Shown piece by piece: positions 62,428 through 64,000 of a DNA stretch of 64,000 nt. Each line of letters opens with the position of its first letter. Position 1 is the first letter of the stretch. Source of the DNA: Pyrinomonadaceae bacterium (GTDB taxonomy: Bacteria > Acidobacteriota > Blastocatellia > Pyrinomonadales > Pyrinomonadaceae). The position numbers were made by a program, and so were the translations under genes. Below the pieces are notes generated by a model. It saw only the letters and a list, made by a program, of their open reading frames with translations. It was not told the origin of the DNA and ran no database searches. Where the stretch lies: contig JAVEDE010000027.1 in the NCBI GenBank assembly GCA_030841105.1, forward strand, positions 27,510 through 91,509, read 5' to 3'.

Positions 62428-63873
62428 ATGGTGATTTATCTCTCAGGTGAAGTGGACGAAGAAGCGCGGCTCGATGATATGACGCCGCGGCAAATTGTCG
62501 CGCAGTTGGACAAGCACGTCGTCGGGCAGCACGCGGCGAAACGCGCGGTGGCGATTGCTTTGCGTAACCGCGTCCGGCGGCAGAAACTCGCGCCCGAAAT
62601 GGCGGCCGACGTGATGCCGAAAAACATCATCATGATCGGTACGACGGGCGTCGGCAAGACGGAGATCGCGCGTCGGCTCGCGCGCATGTCGAATTCGCCG
62701 TTCCTCAAAGTCGAGGCGTCGAAATTCACGGAGGTCGGCTACGTCGGACGCGATGTGGAGAGCATGATCCGCGATCTCACGGAGATCGCGGTCGAGATGT
62801 TGCGCGCGGAGAAGGCCGAAGAGATCGCCGACAAGGCGGAACTCAACGTCGAAGAGCGCCTACTCGATCTGCTCCTCCCGCCGAAACCGTCTTCCACCTA
62901 TTACAACTTCGACGACGACAGCAGCAGTAGCACCGCAGCGTCGTCCGACTCCGATGCGACCGCCACTACTGCGCCGCGCGACGACCAGTTTCAACGGACG
63001 CGCGAGAAACTACGCGAGCAGTTGCGCGCCGGGAAGTTGGAGAACCGCATGGTCGAGATGGAGGTGCGCGAGAAGAGTTTCCCGACCATCGAAGTCGCAG
63101 GGCCGCAGGGCGTCGAAGAGATGGGCATCAACATGAAGGACATGCTCGGCAATCTCTTTCAGGGGCGCACGAAACGCCGCCGCATGCGCGTGGACGAGGC
63201 GATGGAGTACCTCTTGCAGGAAGAGGAGGAGCGGCTCATTGACATGGACACGGTGGCGCGCGCCGCGCTCGAACGCGTCGAATCGGCCGGGATCATCTTC
63301 CTCGACGAGATAGACAAGATCGCCGGGCGCGAGTCGGGCGGGGGCGGCCCAGACGTGTCACGCGAGGGCGTGCAGCGCGACATCCTCCCCATCGTCGAAG
63401 GCACGACCGTCAACACGCGCTACGGCATGGTGCGTACAGACCACATCCTCTTCATCGCCGCAGGCGCGTTTCACGTCTCGAAGCCTTCGGACTTGATCCC
63501 CGAACTACAGGGGCGTTTCCCCATTCGCGTGGAACTCGAATCGCTGACCATCGAAGACTTCAAGCGGATTCTCACCGAGCCGAAAAACTCGCTCGTCAAA
63601 CAATACCGCGCGCTGTTGGAGACGGAAGGGATTGATCTGGAGTTCACCGACGACGCCATTGATTCCATCGCGCAGTTTGCCGGGCGCGTCAACGAGACGA
63701 CGGAGAACATCGGCGCGCGCCGCCTGCACACGATCATGGAGAAGGTCTTGGACGAGATCAGTTTCGCCGGACCCGACCTCGAACCGAAGCAGCAGGTGAT
63801 CGATGCCGTCTACGTCTCCAACACTTTGCAGGACATCGTCAAAGATCAAGACCTCAGCCGTTACATTCTGTGA
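62428..63873 (+). CDS. hslU: ATP-dependent protease ATPase subunit HslU
   Basis: AAA+ unfoldase feeding HslV, 481 aa. DDMTPRQIVAQLDKHVVGQ is near 16, the Walker A GTTGVGKTEIARRLA near 71 and the pore loop FTEVGYVGRDVES near 97. The I domain (about 120-240) contains an Asp/Ser/Thr/Ala low-complexity stretch. GIIFLDEIDKIAGR (Walker B) is near 290, ELQGRFPIRVEL near 360 and the sensor 2 ENIGARRLHTIMEK near 425. The C-terminus DLSRYIL matches the tail that inserts into HslV. The start codon directly abuts a repeat arm. Confidence 0.95.
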   Translation: MVIYLSGEVDEEARLDDMTPRQIVAQLDKHVVGQHAAKRAVAIALRNRVRRQKLAPEMAADVMPKNIIMIGTTGVGKTEIARRLARMSNSPFLKVEASKFTEVGYVGRDVESMIRDLTEIAVEMLRAEKAEEIADKAELNVEERLLDLLLPPKPSSTYYNFDDDSSSSTAASSDSDATATTAPRDDQFQRTREKLREQLRAGKLENRMVEMEVREKSFPTIEVAGPQGVEEMGINMKDMLGNLFQGRTKRRRMRVDEAMEYLLQEEEERLIDMDTVARAALERVESAGIIFLDEIDKIAGRESGGGGPDVSREGVQRDILPIVEGTTVNTRYGMVRTDHILFIAAGAFHVSKPSDLIPELQGRFPIRVELESLTIEDFKRILTEPKNSLVKQYRALLETEGIDLEFTDDAIDSIAQFAGRVNETTENIGARRLHTIMEKVLDEISFAGPDLEPKQQVIDAVYVSNTLQDIVKDQDLSRYIL

Positions 63874-63903
63874 GCATGACCGTCTCTTCAGCCCAAACCG
63901 CGC

Positions 63904-64000
63904 ATGAACTCTTCACCTCTTCTGGCCACAGTCGCACGCCGCCGCCTCCTCCTGCTGCTCGCGTTCATCTCGATCCTGAGTCTGTCGGTCTCGTGCGGCA
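63904..64000 (+). CDS. lipoprotein, N-terminal fragment
   Basis: The first 32 codons of a gene that runs off the right edge. A basic start (VARRR) is followed by a Leu-rich hydrophobic core and a lipobox-like LSVSCG near residue 31, typical of a lipoprotein signal peptide. Nothing can be said of the mature protein. An alternative frame starting at 63876 gives no sensible product. It lies 30 bp after hslU. Confidence 0.6.
   Translation, partial: MNSSPLLATVARRRLLLLLAFISILSLSVSCG

Noticed and set aside
63876..64000. Alternative frame after hslU starting at 63876
   Set aside because: It gives a Pro/Ser-rich sequence without pattern, while the frame from 63904 gives a clear lipoprotein signal.

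Overview
The window is 64 kb of a GC-rich bacterial chromosome densely packed with housekeeping genes. There is no rRNA, tRNA, CRISPR array, phage or transposase gene that I can see. The gene set, including an LPS-export permease, TTG/GTG starts, a PASTA-free Ser/Thr kinase, AIM24, FmdE and DUF1343 proteins, suggests a Gram-negative soil-type bacterium. It fits best with Acidobacteriota of the Blastocatellia type, but that placement is inference from family resemblance and was not tested.

Layout. 1-2.4 kb: an FhaA-like protein and the start of a penicillin-binding protein, both on the minus strand. 2.7-7.3 kb: TrmH-type methyltransferase, a degenerate receiver protein, DAHP synthase and ArgS. 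7.5-23.8 kb: a long plus-strand run with sirtuin, LarC, FolE, MetG, TatD, YajQ, polyprenyl synthase, a HARE-HTH protein, a MurU-like nucleotidyltransferase plus AmgK-like kinase, AsnS, LOG, AIM24, arginase and Ddl. 23.9-35.9 kb: mostly minus strand, with two orphan proteins, a NagZ-like glycosidase coupled to a peptide-binding lipoprotein, MutS, a Ser/Thr kinase and PfkA; TsaC is on the plus strand. 36-39.4 kb: TsaB-RimI, a DUF465 protein, Psd-PssA. 39.5-57.5 kb: a lower-GC block carrying a BamB-like propeller, GuaA, AccA, SSB, RecN, MiaB, a bifunctional nuclease, ParA-ParB, Xer recombinase, MetK-AhcY, an LptF-LptG fusion and RecO. 57.3-64 kb: a small membrane-protein pair, FmdE, NamZ, an SDR, a C26 amidohydrolase, HslV-HslU and the start of a lipoprotein.

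Working together: NamZ, NagZ, the AmgK-like kinase and the MurU-like transferase would make a complete MurNAc salvage route ending at UDP-MurNAc, beside Ddl. TsaC, TsaB and RimI serve t6A and ribosome modification. MetK and AhcY form a SAM cycle. Psd and PssA make phosphatidylethanolamine. HslV and HslU form an ATP-dependent protease.

The most unusual feature is a family of intergenic hairpins whose arms are built from degenerate 7-bp units of several different sequences. They fill operon gaps from stop codon to start codon, sometimes nested one in another. I found none in the low-GC block.
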